This document shows positions 8,970 through 17,065 of a stretch of DNA of 24,881 bases, piece after piece. Source of the stretch: DASXBJ01 sp036491755 (GTDB taxonomy: Bacteria; Chloroflexota; Dormibacteria; Dormibacterales; Dormibacteraceae); assembly GCA_036491755.1 (NCBI GenBank), contig DASXBJ010000006.1, positions 1 to 24,881 of the forward strand, read 5' to 3'. Below the pieces are notes generated by a model that had not been told where the DNA came from, searched no databases, and was given only the letters and a program-made list of their open reading frames with translations. Each line of letters starts with the position of its first letter. The first letter of the stretch is position 1. The position numbers and the translations under genes were made by a program.

Positions 8970-11198
8970 GTGACTCTGAACGGGCGCGGACGGCGCAGGC
9001 AGGAGGGTGCGGGCAAGGTCGATGGCTCGACCCGATTCACGGGCGATCTCGAAATGCATGGCCTGCTCCATGTCCAGCTCGTCCTCAGCCATCAGCCAAG
9101 CGCCCGGATCAGCCGGATCGACACCACCGCCGCGATCGCCTCGCCCGGCGTCGTGGCGGTGGTCACCGGCGCCGACCTCCAGGAGGTCGAGGCAGCCGGC
9201 CCGGACAAGCCGCTCGCGATCGATCGGGTCTATTACACCGGGCAGCCGGTGGCCGCCGTGATCGCGGAAACCGAGGCCGCGGCGCTGGACGCGGCCCTCC
9301 TGGTCGAGGTGGACTATGAGCCGCTGCCGGTGGTCTCCGACCCGGAGCGAGCGATGCTCGACGACTCGCCCCTCGTGCTGGACCCCGACGACGAAGGCTC
9401 GGAAGGCGATGCTGCGATGCATGGTGCGGCGACGGACGCGGAATCGGAGACGGTTGCCCGGCCGCGCAACGTCAGCGCCATCGCGACGTTCAAGCGGGGT
9501 GACGCCGCTGCGGGGCTGAAGGCGTCAGACGCAGTGATCAAGGCGACGTACCGAATCGCCGGAGTCCACCATGGGTTCATCGAGCCCCATGTCGCGATGG
9601 TTCGTCCGGAGCCCGGGGGCGGGATGACGATCTGGGCGCCGACCCAGGGCCCGTTCGGAGTCCGCGATGAGATCGCCAAGGTTCTCGACGCTGCGCCACA
9701 CGAGGTTCGCGTGGTCCCCATGCCGGTCGGAGGCGGCTTCGGAGGCAAGGTGATGCTGCTCGAGACGGTGCTCTCGCTGCTCGCCCGCAAGGTGCGCCGC
9801 CCGCTGCGCCTCACCCTCACGCGACAGCAGGAGTTCATGCTCGGCCGGCCTGCGCCGGCGGCCGCCTTTGACATCGAGCTGGGCGCCACGCGCGACGGGA
9901 CGCTGGTCGCGCTCCGGGCGAGATATCGCTACGACAACGGCGCGACGGGTGGCTGGCACGCAGGCGTCACCGGCTCGTTCCTCGGCGGCACCTATCGCAT
10001 CCCCAACTTCGACATCACCGGATACGAGGTATCGACCAACAAGACGCCGGTCGACGCGTACCGGGCGCCGGGCGGGCCCCAGGCGTTCTTTGCCCTGGAG
10101 TCGGCGATGGATGAGCTGGCCGGCGAGCTCGGAATCGACCCGCTCGAGCTTCGCCTGCGCAATGTCTCGCGCGAAGGCGACCCGATGGCGGACGGGACGC
10201 CCTGGCCCAGGATCGGCATGGTCGAGTGTCTGCAGGCCGCCCAACGGCACCCGCTCTACTCCGGCGAGCTGCGGCCGGGCGAGGGCGTCGGCGTCGCGCT
10301 CGGCGCCTGGGGTGGCGCTCGCTCGCCGGCCGCCGCCGGCTGCCGCGTCGAGCCGGACGGGACGCTGGTCGTCAGCATCGGATCGCCCGACATCAGCGGT
10401 TCGGCGACCGGGCTCGGCATCATCGCCGCGCAGGCGTTCGGCGTGCCGGCCGACATGGTGCGGGTCGATGTCGGCGACACATCGACAGCGCCCGTCGGAC
10501 CGATGGCCGGTGGCAGCCAGATCACTTACAGCCTGGGCGGAGCGGTCTACGAGGCGGCCCTCGAGGCCCGGCGCCAGCTGCTCGAGATCGCGACCGAACA
10601 GCTGGAGGCCGCGCCCGAAGACCTCGACATCGCGGACGGCAAGGTCACCGTCAAAGGCGTGCCTGAACGCTTTGTCGAGATCACGCGTCTGATCGCGCTG
10701 AGCACCGAGTTCATGGGCAAGGTGCGGCCCGTGCAGTCGAGCGGGCGCTCGGCCGTGCAGAGCGCATCGCCCGCGTTCACCGTTCACATCGCCCGCGTCC
10801 ACACCGACCCCGAAACGGGCGCTTTCCAGATCACCGGGTACGCGGCCATCCAGGACGTCGGACACGCCATCAACCCCCCCGAGGTGGAGGGCCAGGTCCA
10901 TGGCGGTGCGGCGCAGTCCCTGGGGCGAGCCCTGGGGGAGCAGCTCTTTTACGACTCGGACGCCCAGCTCCGCAACGGCAGCTTTCTCGACTACGACCTG
11001 CCGAGCATCGACCAGCTGCCCGCCATCGACGTGCAGCTGGTGGAGGTGCCCTCGCTGGTCGGGCCGCTCGGTGCCAAGGGAGTCGGCGAGCCGCCGGCGA
11101 TCCCCGGCCCGGCCGCCCTGGCCAACGCGCTGGCCCGCGCGACCGGCGTCAGGCTGCGCGACATGCCGATCGACCGCTCGCTGCTCGTGCGCCTCTAG
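8970..11198 (+). CDS. Xanthine dehydrogenase family molybdopterin-binding subunit
   Basis: The 742-aa product is the large, molybdenum-cofactor-binding subunit of a xanthine dehydrogenase/aldehyde oxidase/CO dehydrogenase-type hydroxylase. Key segments are GGGFGGK (about residue 253), DAYRAPGGPQ (about 362), QDVGHAINPP near the cofactor, and GVGEPPAIPG near the C-terminus, whose Glu corresponds to the family's catalytic glutamate. The active-site loop is not the AYRCSFR of true CO dehydrogenase, so a purine, aldehyde or other heterocycle substrate is more likely. The frame is open from 8817, but homologous sequence begins just after GTG 8970. The Fe-S and FAD subunit genes that usually flank this one are absent on both sides. 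Its stop shares CTAG with the stop of the convergent phosphatase gene. Confidence 0.9.
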   Translation: MTLNGRGRRRQEGAGKVDGSTRFTGDLEMHGLLHVQLVLSHQPSARISRIDTTAAIASPGVVAVVTGADLQEVEAAGPDKPLAIDRVYYTGQPVAAVIAETEAAALDAALLVEVDYEPLPVVSDPERAMLDDSPLVLDPDDEGSEGDAAMHGAATDAESETVARPRNVSAIATFKRGDAAAGLKASDAVIKATYRIAGVHHGFIEPHVAMVRPEPGGGMTIWAPTQGPFGVRDEIAKVLDAAPHEVRVVPMPVGGGFGGKVMLLETVLSLLARKVRRPLRLTLTRQQEFMLGRPAPAAAFDIELGATRDGTLVALRARYRYDNGATGGWHAGVTGSFLGGTYRIPNFDITGYEVSTNKTPVDAYRAPGGPQAFFALESAMDELAGELGIDPLELRLRNVSREGDPMADGTPWPRIGMVECLQAAQRHPLYSGELRPGEGVGVALGAWGGARSPAAAGCRVEPDGTLVVSIGSPDISGSATGLGIIAAQAFGVPADMVRVDVGDTSTAPVGPMAGGSQITYSLGGAVYEAALEARRQLLEIATEQLEAAPEDLDIADGKVTVKGVPERFVEITRLIALSTEFMGKVRPVQSSGRSAVQSASPAFTVHIARVHTDPETGAFQITGYAAIQDVGHAINPPEVEGQVHGGAAQSLGRALGEQLFYDSDAQLRNGSFLDYDLPSIDQLPAIDVQLVEVPSLVGPLGAKGVGEPPAIPGPAALANALARATGVRLRDMPIDRSLLVRL

Positions 11199-11971
11199 CT
11201 TTCAGCCCACTCGGCGATGTGACCCAGGAGCGCGGCCACCTCCGCCGGGCCGGACACGACCAGGTCGCAGTGCTCGAACAGGTCCTTCGGAGCCTCGGGG
11301 GAGTCGACCCCGACACACATGTGCGGGACTTCGAGGTGGCTGACGTACTCGAACATCGGGCGGTCGTTCTCGTCGTCACCGAAGCAAACCACGCCACCGG
11401 GATCTTCGGCCGGCAGCAACGCCGCCAGCGCGCTGCCCTTGCCCGCATTCGGCGCGTGGACCTCCACCACCTTGCGGCCCAATGCCGCCGCGAGCCGCCC
11501 ACCGTCAAGCAGCGGCTTCAGCAGCGCGAGCATCTCCTCGCCGCTCATCTCGGAATTGCGGAAGTGGACAGCGCTGCTGGCCGGCTTCTCCTCGAGCCAC
11601 GACCCCGGCGTTCGGGTGAGGACCTTGGACACATCCAGGTTGAACTGGTCCAGAGCCCGGCGCTGGGCATGACGCGGCTCGGCGAGCCCGCTGTCCCCGA
11701 TCAGCCGCACGCCGGGGACCTGGATGAGCTGCTTCAGGTCGGCCGGCGCGCGGCTGCTCAGGACGATCACGTCGGCCAGCCGGGCCGCCAGGCGGCGTAG
11801 AGCCGCCAGCGCCTCAGGACGCGCCGCCGCTCGGGAGGGGTCCGGGACGATGTCGGCGAGGGTCCCGTCGAAGTCGGTGATGAGGATCACCTCGGCCGGC
11901 GGCACCGCGGCCACCGGGGAGGCTCGCCAGGCTTCGGCGAGCGTTGGCTGCTTGGGCACTTCTATTGACAA
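11195..11971 (-). CDS. otsB: Trehalose-6-phosphate phosphatase (OtsB-like, HAD superfamily)
   Basis: The 258-aa product looks like a trehalose-phosphatase, removing phosphate from trehalose 6-phosphate in the cytosol. HAD motif I is DFDGTL (33-38) with both catalytic aspartates. SSR (72-74) occupies the motif II region, GKGSAL (177-182) carries the motif III Lys, and FGDDENDRPMF (197-207) is motif IV. EEKPASSAVHFR (127-138) matches the cap-domain substrate loop of OtsB proteins. The apparent start is TTG 11971, overlapping the stop of the upstream gene by 10 nt; GTG 11959 is a possible alternative. No trehalose-6-phosphate synthase gene is in the window, so activity on another sugar phosphate remains possible. 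Confidence 0.85.
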   Translation of the reverse strand: MSIEVPKQPTLAEAWRASPVAAVPPAEVILITDFDGTLADIVPDPSRAAARPEALAALRRLAARLADVIVLSSRAPADLKQLIQVPGVRLIGDSGLAEPRHAQRRALDQFNLDVSKVLTRTPGSWLEEKPASSAVHFRNSEMSGEEMLALLKPLLDGGRLAAALGRKVVEVHAPNAGKGSALAALLPAEDPGGVVCFGDDENDRPMFEYVSHLEVPHMCVGVDSPEAPKDLFEHCDLVVSGPAEVAALLGHIAEWAES

Positions 11972-13575
11972 CGCGGACGGTGGCGCTCGATGACCGATCC
12001 GAATCGCGGGTCGGGGCGCAGGGTCCCGAAGGCGCGGCCCCCATCCCCATCCAGACGCGAGGCCGCGAACAGGCCGGCGACCGCGGGGACGCCGTGCCTC
12101 AGCAGGAGCGAAGCCTGGAGCGCCACGGCCATCCGTTCGACCAGGCTGCGGGCACGCGATTCGATGTCATCGGGATCGGCGAGGTCGGCTCTCAGCGCAA
12201 TCACCGCGCGGTCGAGGCGGGCATCCGCGCCCCTGGCGGCATCGACCTCGGCGAAGAAGGCGGTCACGGATTCCGGCTCCTTGCCCATGGCGCGCAGCAC
12301 GTCGAGGGCGTTGACGTTGCCCGAGCCCTCCCAGATGGAGTTGAGTGGCGCTTCGCGATACAGCCGCGGCAGGATCGACTCCTCCACGTAGCCGTTGCCG
12401 CCGTGGCACTCGAGCGCCTCGGCCACGACCGCGACGGCGCGCTTGCAGACCCAGTATTTCGCGACCGCCACGCCAAGCCGCCTGAAGCGCGCATCGCCCG
12501 AGGCGGCGGTGCCGTCGAAGGCACCGGCGAGCCGCATCATCAGGATGGTCGCGGCCTCCGACTCGACCGCCAGATCCGCGAGCACATTCATCATCAGCGG
12601 CTGCTCGCTCAGCAATTTGCCGAACGCCATTCGGTGCGCTGTGTGGTGGATGGCCTGCGCGACCGCCTGCCTCATCAGCGCCGCCGACCCGATGACGCAG
12701 TCGAGGCGGGTGTGGTTGACCATGTCGATGATCGTCCGGACGCCTCTCCCCTCCTCTCCCACCATCACCGCCCACGCGTTGTCGAGCTCAATCTCGGCTG
12801 ACGCGTTGGAGCGGTTGCCGAGCTTGTCCTTGAGCCGGGCGATGTGAAAGGAGTTGCGCGTCCCGTCGGGCATCATCCGGGGGAGCAGGAAGCAGGACAG
12901 TCCGCCCGGCGCCTGGGCGAGGACTAAGAACGCGTCCGACATCGGCGCCGAGCAGAACCATTTCTGGCCGTTCAGCTGGTAGGCCGCGTCCCAGCCGTTG
13001 GGCGTCGCGCGCATGGTGTTCGTTCGAACGTCCGAGCCGCCCTGGCGCTCGGTCATGGCCATGCCGATCAGCACCCCACGCTTCGAGGCGGCGGGCCGAA
13101 GCCCCGGGTCGTAGTCGAACGTGGTCAGCAGCGGCTCCCACTCGGCGGCGACGGCAGGCTCGTTGCGCAGGGCCGGGAGGGACGCGTAGGTCATCGAGAC
13201 AGGGCAGCCGTGGCCCCCCTCCACCTGCGACCACACATAGAAGGCGGCGGCGCGGGCCGCGTGGGCGCCTGGACGGGGATCCCGCCATGGCAGGGCGTGG
13301 AGGCCGTGGCCGATCGCGACCTTCATCAGCTCATGCCAGGCGGGATGGAACTCGACCTCGTCGATGCGGTTGCCAAAGCGGTCATGGGTGCGCAGCTGAG
13401 GAGGGTTGGCATTGGCCTGGAACCCCCAGTCGATCGCCTGTTGCGTGCCCGCGAGCTCGCCTAGCTCGTGCACCATTCCGCCGGCCCAGGAAGCGCCCTC
13501 GCGTTCGAGCGATTCGCGCAGCGGCGGGTCGGACTCGAAAAGGTTGTAATCGACGAGCGGGGGCGGCTGGTTCAT
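11962..13575 (-). CDS. aidB: AidB-type acyl-CoA dehydrogenase
   Basis: The 537-aa product matches the length and pattern of AidB (541 aa in E. coli), a flavoprotein of the acyl-CoA dehydrogenase superfamily induced by alkylation damage and proposed to bind DNA or destroy alkylating agents. Visible features are AMTERQGGSDVRTNT (about 170-184, FAD region), WFCSAPMSDAF, DCVIGSAALMRQA and the characteristic YREAPLNSIWEGSGN (about 405-420), which includes the family Glu. The N-terminus, with FESDPPLRESLEREGA, resembles AidB more than ordinary short-chain acyl-CoA dehydrogenases. ATG 13575 overlaps the stop of the regulator gene upstream (TGATG). An isovaleryl-CoA dehydrogenase-like role cannot be excluded. 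Confidence 0.85.
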   Translation of the reverse strand: MNQPPPLVDYNLFESDPPLRESLEREGASWAGGMVHELGELAGTQQAIDWGFQANANPPQLRTHDRFGNRIDEVEFHPAWHELMKVAIGHGLHALPWRDPRPGAHAARAAAFYVWSQVEGGHGCPVSMTYASLPALRNEPAVAAEWEPLLTTFDYDPGLRPAASKRGVLIGMAMTERQGGSDVRTNTMRATPNGWDAAYQLNGQKWFCSAPMSDAFLVLAQAPGGLSCFLLPRMMPDGTRNSFHIARLKDKLGNRSNASAEIELDNAWAVMVGEEGRGVRTIIDMVNHTRLDCVIGSAALMRQAVAQAIHHTAHRMAFGKLLSEQPLMMNVLADLAVESEAATILMMRLAGAFDGTAASGDARFRRLGVAVAKYWVCKRAVAVVAEALECHGGNGYVEESILPRLYREAPLNSIWEGSGNVNALDVLRAMGKEPESVTAFFAEVDAARGADARLDRAVIALRADLADPDDIESRARSLVERMAVALQASLLLRHGVPAVAGLFAASRLDGDGGRAFGTLRPDPRFGSVIERHRPRCQ

Positions 13576-13910
13576 GTCTTCACCCGCGCGAGCGCCGGCC
13601 GTGGCGATTGAACCCCGTCGCCCTCCGCGATCTCGCGCAGCGCGCTCATGTGGCGCTCAAAGGTTCGGCGGCCCTGCCCGGTGAGCGACAGCCATGTGCG
13701 GGCACGGTTGTCGACGTAACCCTTGTGCGCTTTGACGTATCCCGCCTCCTGCAGCGTGCTGATCTGCTTGGAGAGCACGGAGTCGTTGACCTCGACCTGG
13801 TCGCGCACAAAACCAAACTCAGCCCGGTCGGCCGCCGCCAGCAGCGCCATGATGGAGAAGCGGACGGGATGGCCGAGAAGGTCGTCGAGAAGGTGCCGGG
13901 GGTGGCTCAC
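13572..13910 (-). CDS. Winged helix-turn-helix transcriptional regulator
   Basis: The 112-aa protein is a compact MarR/ArsR-like winged-helix DNA-binding protein. LGHPVRFSIMALLAAA begins the domain, NDSVLSKQISTLQEAGYV (about 42-59) is the recognition helix region, and KGYVDNRARTWLSLTGQGRRTF is the wing plus the start of the dimer helix. GTG 13910 is chosen because it overlaps the upstream stop in GTGA and gives the usual length; the frame is open to 14228 but reads as shadow there. It lies between a small membrane protein and AidB in a chain of overlapping genes, so it probably controls this operon, perhaps through the inverted repeat at 14356-14389. The ligand is unknown. Confidence 0.82.
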   Translation of the reverse strand: MSHPRHLLDDLLGHPVRFSIMALLAAADRAEFGFVRDQVEVNDSVLSKQISTLQEAGYVKAHKGYVDNRARTWLSLTGQGRRTFERHMSALREIAEGDGVQSPRPALARVKT

Positions 13911-14353
13911 CGCCTCCGACCGACCAGCCAGCCGGCAATCACGAGCGGGATGACGTCCACCGACACCGTGATCAAGAAGTGACTGCCCTGCCTCGAGGCC
14001 CAAAAACCACTCCACAGGCTCACGCCGTCCACGAGACCCGACCAAACACAGAAACCGATGATCGACACCGCAAACCAGCCCAGCGCCCACCGGCTCAAGG
14101 CCTTGACCCTGGTGCCGATGAAAACGATTCCGCCGATGCCGGCCAGCATGATGGCGGCGATCGACACGTCGGCTACGAGCGACCCTCCTCGCGGAAACAG
14201 GCTGATGACAGCGGCGGCCGCCAGCCACGTGCCCGCGACGGCGAACAGCAAATTGCGCAACGGCCTGTCGGCGCGCCGAACGCCGGCGGCTCGCGCTGCG
14301 GCCTCGGCAAGGGCCGCCTGCGCTTGCTCGGGACTCGGGTTCGCGGCATTCAC
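13907..14353 (-). CDS. Four-helix membrane protein of unknown function
   Basis: I do not recognise a named family. From GTG 14353 the product is 148 aa, with an Ala-rich helical N-terminus (1-32) and four hydrophobic segments at about 33-52, 60-80, 86-106 and 124-144, ending in RRR. GTG 14353 is preferred because it sits 7 nt after a well-spaced promoter (TTGCCA-N17-TAAATT). The longer possibility, TTG 14389, would place the start inside the -35 box. It overlaps the winged-helix gene (GTGA), so the two are coupled. Membrane protein plus small regulator pairs often sense envelope or stress signals, but nothing here shows the signal. Confidence 0.75.
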   Translation of the reverse strand: MNAANPSPEQAQAALAEAAARAAGVRRADRPLRNLLFAVAGTWLAAAAVISLFPRGGSLVADVSIAAIMLAGIGGIVFIGTRVKALSRWALGWFAVSIIGFCVWSGLVDGVSLWSGFWASRQGSHFLITVSVDVIPLVIAGWLVGRRR

Positions 14354-14355
14354 AC

Positions 14356-14389
14356 TTGCCAATTTAGCAGGTACTTTCCATTTTGGCAA
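14356..14389 (-). promoter_or_regulatory. Promoter flanked by a 7-bp inverted repeat (putative operator)
   Basis: On the minus strand, TTGCCA (14389-14384) is separated by 17 bp from TAAATT (14366-14361), then 7 nt to GTG 14353. The repeat arms TTGCCAA and TTGGCAA occupy 14383-14389 and 14356-14362 and so coincide with the -35 and -10 regions. A dimeric repressor bound here would occlude RNA polymerase; the operon's own winged-helix protein is the natural candidate. Confidence 0.65.
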
Positions 14390-14407
14390 CTGAGTCCGGT
14401 TCTGTGG

Positions 14408-15451
14408 TCAATCGAGCTGGGCGTTCAGCTCCGCGACCAGGCGCAGCTGCTCCTTGCGCTCCTCGCTGTCGAAGACCATCGGCGACACGATGAGGGTGTC
14501 TACGCCGGCGTCGCGAAAGGCGCGGATCTTCTTGCCTGCACGGTCGGGTTTGCCGGCGATGCTCACGGCGTCGATCAGGTCGTCCGGCAGCGCCAGCATG
14601 GCCTCGCTCTTGCGACCCGCGAGGTACAGCTCCTGCACCTCCTGCGCCTCCCGCTCGAACCCGTACGAAGCGACCAGGCGGTTGTAGAAATTCTGCTCCC
14701 GCGAGCCCATGCCCCCGACATACAGGGCGAGCACCGGCCGCATCGCGTTGCGAGCGACATCCTCGTCCTCGCCGATCATGACGTTGACGCTGGGACAGAT
14801 CCTGAAACCGTCCAGCGAACGGCCCGCCCGCGCCGCGCCCTCCTCGAGCGGGATGCGCAGGGCCGCCGTGTGCTCGGGCGAGAAGAAGACAGGCAGCCAC
14901 CCGTCGGCTATCTCGCCAGCGAGCGCGACATTCTTCGGGCCCAGGACCGCGAGGTAGATCGGGATCCGATCCTGCACCGGCCGCACCGTCAGCTTGAGCA
15001 CCTTGCCCGGCCCGTCGGGCAGCGGCAGCTCGATCGTCTCGCCGTGAAACTCGACCTTCTGGTGGGCGAGGGCCATGCGGACCACGGCGACATACTCGCG
15101 GGTGCGCTGCAGCTGCCTGGCGAAGCGCACGCCATGCCATCCTTCTGACACCTGCGGTCCGGATGTGCCGAGGCCGAGAAGCATCCGTCCGCCGGACAGG
15201 TTGTCGATGGTGGCCGCGGTCATGGCAGTCATCGCCGCGCTCCGAGCCGGGATCTGAAAGATGCCGGATCCCAGCTTGATAGTCGATGTCCCGGCGGCCA
15301 GCCAGGCCAGCACCGACGCCGCGTCTGAGCCGTAAGCCTCGGCCGCCCACACCGACTCGTACCCGAGGCGCTCCGCTGTCTGGGCGATCTCCAGCTGATC
15401 AGCGGCGGTGAGACCGAATCCCCAGTAACCGATGGACACGCCAAGCTTCAC
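14408..15451 (-). CDS. LLM-class F420-dependent oxidoreductase
   Basis: The 347-aa product belongs to the luciferase-like monooxygenase superfamily, the TIM-barrel group that usually uses coenzyme F420. It begins KLGVSIGYWGFGLTAAD, has AQTAERLGYESVWAAEAYG (about 24-42), IDNLSGGRMLLGLGTSGPQV (about 82-101), a family hallmark, and PIYLAVLGPKNVALAGEIAD, also typical. The start is GTG 15451, one base after the upstream stop, so it is coupled to the small membrane protein and, through it, to the metal transporter operon. The F420 assignment follows from family resemblance; FMN use is possible. The substrate is unknown. Confidence 0.87.
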   Translation of the reverse strand: MKLGVSIGYWGFGLTAADQLEIAQTAERLGYESVWAAEAYGSDAASVLAWLAAGTSTIKLGSGIFQIPARSAAMTAMTAATIDNLSGGRMLLGLGTSGPQVSEGWHGVRFARQLQRTREYVAVVRMALAHQKVEFHGETIELPLPDGPGKVLKLTVRPVQDRIPIYLAVLGPKNVALAGEIADGWLPVFFSPEHTAALRIPLEEGAARAGRSLDGFRICPSVNVMIGEDEDVARNAMRPVLALYVGGMGSREQNFYNRLVASYGFEREAQEVQELYLAGRKSEAMLALPDDLIDAVSIAGKPDRAGKKIRAFRDAGVDTLIVSPMVFDSEERKEQLRLVAELNAQLD

Positions 15452-15452
15452 G

Positions 15453-15677
15453 TCAGCCGCCCCCTCGGACCACGCCCATCACGAATGCATACACGACCGC
15501 CGCGCTCGTCACCAGGAGGAACACGCGAAGGGCCCAGAGCGCAATCTCGACGCGCCTCGAGAGCTGCAGCCGTGGCACCGGTTGGTGCACCGCGTTGACC
15601 AGCTGGTCGGGTTCGAGCGCCCTGATCAGATCATCGTCCGGCTCGCCGAGGTAGACGTGCTGGTCGTGCTCCTGCAC
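15453..15677 (-). CDS. Small single-helix membrane protein in the metal operon
   Basis: The 74-aa product starts VQEHDQHVYLGEPDDDLI, an acidic and His-containing segment, and ends with one transmembrane helix (IALWALRVFLLVTSAAVVYAF pattern, about 46-68) and a short tail GVVRGGG. GTG 15677 begins 2 nt after the transporter stop (15680-15682), and its own stop is one base before the next gene, so it sits tightly between two genes, which supports it being real. The frame is open upstream to 15788 over the transporter gene, which I regard as shadow. No family was recognised. A helper or regulator of the transporter is an inference from position. Confidence 0.68.
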   Translation of the reverse strand: MQEHDQHVYLGEPDDDLIRALEPDQLVNAVHQPVPRLQLSRRVEIALWALRVFLLVTSAAVVYAFVMGVVRGGG

Positions 15678-15679
15678 CG

Positions 15680-17065
15680 TCAGCCCCCCGTGTGGCCGGT
15701 CAAGGCGTTGTAGGCCGCCACGAACGCGTATGAGGTCCCGGCCAGCCCGACGCCAAGCGCGACGAAGCCGCCGACGAAGTTGAGCCACCTCGGGTTGGTC
15801 TGCGGCCCCATCAGCTTGCGGTCGTTCGCCAGCATGATCAGGAACACCAGCGCCGCGGGCATCAGCACGACCGCGAGCAGGTTGGCGTTGAGCGCGATCG
15901 ACAGCAGCGGTGCGCCGGGTATGAGCACGATGATCGCGGCCACCACGCTGATGCCCACGTTGAAGGCGTAGAAGCGCGGAGCCTCGGCGATCTTGCGGTT
16001 GAAGCTGTGCGGCCCGCCCAGCGCTTCCCCGACGGCGTAGGCGGTGCTGGCCGAGATGGTCATCATGGCGAGCGCGCCCGCCTCGATCAGGCCCAGCGAG
16101 AACACTGCGGCGACCGGGTATCCGAGCAACGGCCTCAATGCTTCGGCGAAGCCCGCGCCGCCCTGGAGCTTGCTGGGATCGACGTGGTGATAAAAGAGGA
16201 CAGACGCCACCAGGAGCGATCCGATCCCAGCCACGGCCGCCAGGACGCCGCCGAAGGCCGTGTCGGCCCGGCTCTGGCCGATGTCACGTGGGGTGACGCC
16301 CTTGTCGGCCACCGCGCTCTGCTGAAAAAACAGCATCCACGGCGTGACCGTGGCGCCGATGTTCGATGCGAGAAGCAGCAGGAACAACTGCAGCGAGCCG
16401 CTGGGCAACGGAGACCATGTCAAGAGAGCCTTGCCGACGGCCGCCGGGTCGGGGTGGCTCATGATCGCCGCCACCGCGAACAGCATGTTGAAAGCGGCGA
16501 GGCCCAGCGCGACGTGCTCCCATCGGCGGTAGCGCCCCCCCGCGACGCTGATCGCCACGAGCAGCACACCGCCCGCCACCGCGATTTGCGGTGGGATGCC
16601 GAAGAAAGCCATGCCAACCCGGATGGCGATCAGCTCGGTGATGAGCGTCACCAGGTTCGTGACCACCAGGTCGCCGGCGGACAGCCAGCCCCAGAACCGG
16701 CCGAATCGCTCGAAAACGAGCTGGCCGTATCCACGGTGTGTGACGGCGCCGACCCTCATCGACATCTCCTGCACGACGATGGCCGCGACAAAGGTCGCGA
16801 GGATGAAGGGCACGAAAAAGCCGATTCCGTAAGTGGCGCCGCTGGCCGCGTACGACAGCATGCTGGGCCCGTCGTTCTCGCCCAGCATCACCAGGATGCC
16901 AGGCCCCACCAGCATCGCGAGCAGGCTGAAATGACGGCGCCTCCGGCGAGCTTCGACGACCCGCTGGCGGTCCTCCGAGCGTCTGAGGTCCTCCGGTGTG
17001 AGGAGCTCCGGCTCTTCCGGCGGGTTGAGAGGCTCCGGCTCCGATCGCCTGGCTTTGACGGCCAT
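15680..17065 (-). CDS. Nramp-family divalent metal transporter, divergent metal site
   Basis: The 461-aa product has a charged cytoplasmic N-terminus (1-45) and about eleven hydrophobic helices of the Nramp (SLC11/MntH) type. Helix 1 carries GPGILVMLGENDGPS (54-68) and helix 6 carries NIGATVTPWMLFFQQS (235-250). In canonical Nramps these regions are GPG...DPGN and A..MPH, with Asp, Asn and Met binding Mn or Fe. Here Asp65 is kept, DPGN reads DGPS, and the metal-binding Met aligns with Thr241. TELIAI (143-148) in helix 3 is conserved. A proton- or gradient-coupled divalent cation importer is likely; the ion is uncertain, and a harder ion such as Mg is possible. It overlaps the MntR-like gene (TGATG). 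Confidence 0.88.
   Translation of the reverse strand: MAVKARRSEPEPLNPPEEPELLTPEDLRRSEDRQRVVEARRRRRHFSLLAMLVGPGILVMLGENDGPSMLSYAASGATYGIGFFVPFILATFVAAIVVQEMSMRVGAVTHRGYGQLVFERFGRFWGWLSAGDLVVTNLVTLITELIAIRVGMAFFGIPPQIAVAGGVLLVAISVAGGRYRRWEHVALGLAAFNMLFAVAAIMSHPDPAAVGKALLTWSPLPSGSLQLFLLLLASNIGATVTPWMLFFQQSAVADKGVTPRDIGQSRADTAFGGVLAAVAGIGSLLVASVLFYHHVDPSKLQGGAGFAEALRPLLGYPVAAVFSLGLIEAGALAMMTISASTAYAVGEALGGPHSFNRKIAEAPRFYAFNVGISVVAAIIVLIPGAPLLSIALNANLLAVVLMPAALVFLIMLANDRKLMGPQTNPRWLNFVGGFVALGVGLAGTSYAFVAAYNALTGHTGG

Noticed and set aside
11195..11198. Shared CTAG containing both convergent stop codons
   Set aside because: It is real but is a simple tail-to-tail overlap; nothing suggests a function.
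13021..13040. GTTCGAAC sequence inside the AidB gene
   Set aside because: It is the reverse arrangement (GTTC before GAAC, no spacer), lies in coding sequence and does not match the LexA form.
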